From NCBI GenBank assembly GCA_023336765.1, contig JAMBLL010000076.1, forward strand, positions 1 through 6,220: 6,220 nt of DNA, written 5' to 3'. Position numbers and translations under genes: made by a program. Position 1 is the first letter of the stretch. Every line of letters begins with the position of its first letter. Source of the stretch: Actinomycetes bacterium (GTDB lineage Bacteria; Actinomycetota; Acidimicrobiia; Spongiisociales; UBA5794). The notes under the pieces are model-generated. The model ran no database searches. It saw nothing but the letters and a program-made list of their open reading frames with translations, and was not told the DNA's origin. Below are positions 5,243 through 6,220 of this stretch, piece by piece.

Positions 5243-5265
5243 CATTTCCGGCAATATGTTCGCCT
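5243..5265 (+). repeat. Intergenic motif copy 7
   Basis: CATTTCCGGCAATATG is followed by TTCGCCT in place of GGCGGGT, so the 3' half of the core has diverged. It matches copy 2 at 17 of 23 positions. It lies between the secreted-protein start and the flavin-reductase stop. Confidence 0.58.
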
Positions 5266-5311
5266 CTTTAGGAGCGCATACGTGCTGGTACGCGTGCTTC
5301 TACGGTTGTGG

Positions 5312-5329
5312 AGCGGGTGAGGCCCCGCT
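5312..5329 (-). terminator. GC-rich hairpin after the flavin-reductase gene
   Basis: AGCGGG (5312-5317) and CCCGCT (5324-5329) pair perfectly around a 6-base loop. On the minus strand the hairpin begins five bases after the TGA of the flavin-reductase-like gene. Position and stem strength suit a terminator, though no T-run follows. Confidence 0.42.
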
Positions 5330-5334
5330 ACTGG

Positions 5335-5991
5335 TCAGAACACTTCGGCTAGACGTGACGGATGAACCTGACTGCCGAGGCCATAGAACTCGAGGAAGTT
5401 CATGATGAGCGGTCTCCACTTATTGGGATCGATGTGGTGCCGGTGGCCAGGTGCGAGGATCGACTCGTGGACGTGTGTTCGAACGATCCGAACCTCAATG
5501 GCAGCCGTGTGGTCCTTGGGATCGCCGACTTCCATGATGCTCGACACGGTGCCTTCCAGCTGGATCGGGCATTCCATGACCCGAGGCGGTGAGACGACCT
5601 CAGAAGCGATTTCAGTCAATCCCGCACGTGCAAACTTGTCCCGGACATGTTCGAAGCCCATGACGTCTTTGTACCCGGGCATCGGGTCGCTGCCAGTGGT
5701 AAGGGCGAGACGATTGACCTCCGTCACAAGATCGACAGATGGGACACTCAGAACGCACTCCCTTTCGCGGCGGAGGTTCTCAACTGTGTGTGACCGTGTC
5801 CCCATACCGATCACGCCCGTCTTTCCCATCCACCAAGCCGACGAGATTGGAGCAAGGTTCGTGGTTCCACCCGCGTTGCGTGTGCTGATGAGCACGACTG
5901 GCGTACCGAGATACAGTATGGATGGATCGATCGTTCGATGACCAACACTCGTTATAGGCCTCGGTGCTGCTGTGAGTCGTGTCGGCGTCAT
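5335..5991 (-). CDS. Flavin-reductase-like FMN-binding split-barrel protein
   Basis: The 218-residue protein belongs to the flavin reductase-like (DIM6/NTAB-type) family: cytoplasmic split-barrel proteins that bind FMN and usually reduce flavin with NAD(P)H for a partner oxygenase, or act as oxidoreductases themselves. Numbered from ATG 5991, the core runs from about residue 28 to 175. GTPVVLIST is the first strand, TNLAPISSAW (44-53) the usual flavin-contact loop, RSHTVENL (66-73) the phosphate-side loop, and ECVLSVPS (78-85) the strand after it. The final 40 residues, with GHRHHIDPNKW and NFLEFYGLG, are an extension seen in part of the family. ATG 6000 is in frame, but GAGG directly abuts it; the same GAGG is 9 bases from ATG 5991, so 5991 is preferred. 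No partner monooxygenase is visible. Substrate and partner cannot be named. Confidence 0.88.
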   Translation of the reverse strand: MTPTRLTAAPRPITSVGHRTIDPSILYLGTPVVLISTRNAGGTTNLAPISSAWWMGKTGVIGMGTRSHTVENLRRERECVLSVPSVDLVTEVNRLALTTGSDPMPGYKDVMGFEHVRDKFARAGLTEIASEVVSPPRVMECPIQLEGTVSSIMEVGDPKDHTAAIEVRIVRTHVHESILAPGHRHHIDPNKWRPLIMNFLEFYGLGSQVHPSRLAEVF

Positions 5992-6016
5992 CGTGTCCAT
6001 CCTCGTTCGTCGAATT

Positions 6017-6030
6017 GCTCGATCGGTGGC
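6017..6030 (-). promoter_or_regulatory. Shared 14-bp upstream word, copy near the flavin-reductase gene
   Basis: On the minus strand GCCACCGATCGAGC lies 25 bases before ATG 5991. The identical word is at 23-36 on the plus strand, 29 bases before the ammonia-lyase ATG, in the same orientation relative to its gene. A third, 10-bp partial copy (ACCGATCGAG) is at 6065-6074 on the minus strand. It could be a regulator site, but no known operator is recognised. Confidence 0.35.
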
Positions 6031-6201
6031 CCTGTGCCATATACCTAGAAGAACTAGCCACGACCTCGATCGGTTGCAAATTTCTTCCTCACCTATCGGA
6101 TATTCAGAGGACGGGATCAGACGCCGTAGTTCGAGAGATCCAGCGGCAATCTATCCCGAGTCTTTCACACCGTCCCGACCATCGCTCGTCCGACATGAGC
6201 G

Positions 6202-6220
6202 CATATGCGGCAATATGGGC
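6202..6220 (+). repeat. Intergenic motif copy 8, cut by the window end
   Basis: CATATGCGGCAATATGGGC matches the first 19 bases of copy 2 at 17 positions. The window ends before the GGGT part could be seen. It lies upstream of the flavin-reductase gene. Confidence 0.68.

Noticed and set aside
1..6220. CRISPR array, phage or toxin-antitoxin system
   Set aside because: No regularly spaced identical repeats, no Cas, transposase, integrase, toxin or antitoxin motifs. The repeats found are single dispersed copies between genes.

Overview
The window looks like ordinary chromosome from a GC-rich actinobacterium, most plausibly an environmental lineage of the Acidimicrobiia type. This is inferred from four things: strong G/C codon bias, a SnoaL-like/class III cyclase fusion, the remains of an F420-dependent luciferase-like oxidoreductase, and promoters whose -10 box sits just before the start codon, as in leaderless actinobacterial mRNAs. 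No rRNA, tRNA, CRISPR array, transposase or phage gene was seen.

Layout, left to right. (1) 66-1334 (+): a PLP-dependent 2,3-diaminopropionate ammonia-lyase. (2) 1441-2409 (-): an NTF2/SnoaL-like domain fused to a class III adenylate cyclase with all canonical catalytic residues, convergent with the lyase. (3) 2410-2707: a divergent promoter region holding two intergenic repeat copies. (4) 2708-2950 (+): a small two-helix membrane protein with a recognisable promoter. (5) about 3058-3542 (+): a decayed F420-dependent LLM oxidoreductase whose N- and C-terminal pieces lie in three reading frames with the centre deleted. (6) 3644-3742 (+): a doubtful micro-ORF overlapping the next start by ATGA. 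(7) 3739-4461 (+): a classical SDR oxidoreductase. (8) 4736-5092 (-): a small secreted protein with a signal peptide and two cysteines. (9) 5335-5991 (-): a flavin-reductase-like FMN-binding protein.

The genes do not form one operon. They are mostly single transcription units with hairpins after their stops. Enzyme content suggests amino-acid catabolism (the lyase), cAMP signalling (the cyclase) and redox or small-molecule metabolism (SDR, flavin reductase, lost F420 enzyme). No shared pathway is visible.

The most unusual signal is between the genes. A 23-bp motif (core ATATGGGCGGGT preceded at fixed distance by CAT) occurs, complete or diverged, in every intergenic gap from 1335 to the window end: six copies on the + strand and two of a diverged subfamily on the - strand. 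It lies between convergent genes as well as upstream of genes, so it is not simply a promoter element. A second signal is a 14-bp word shared, in the same orientation, by the upstream regions of the first and last genes.
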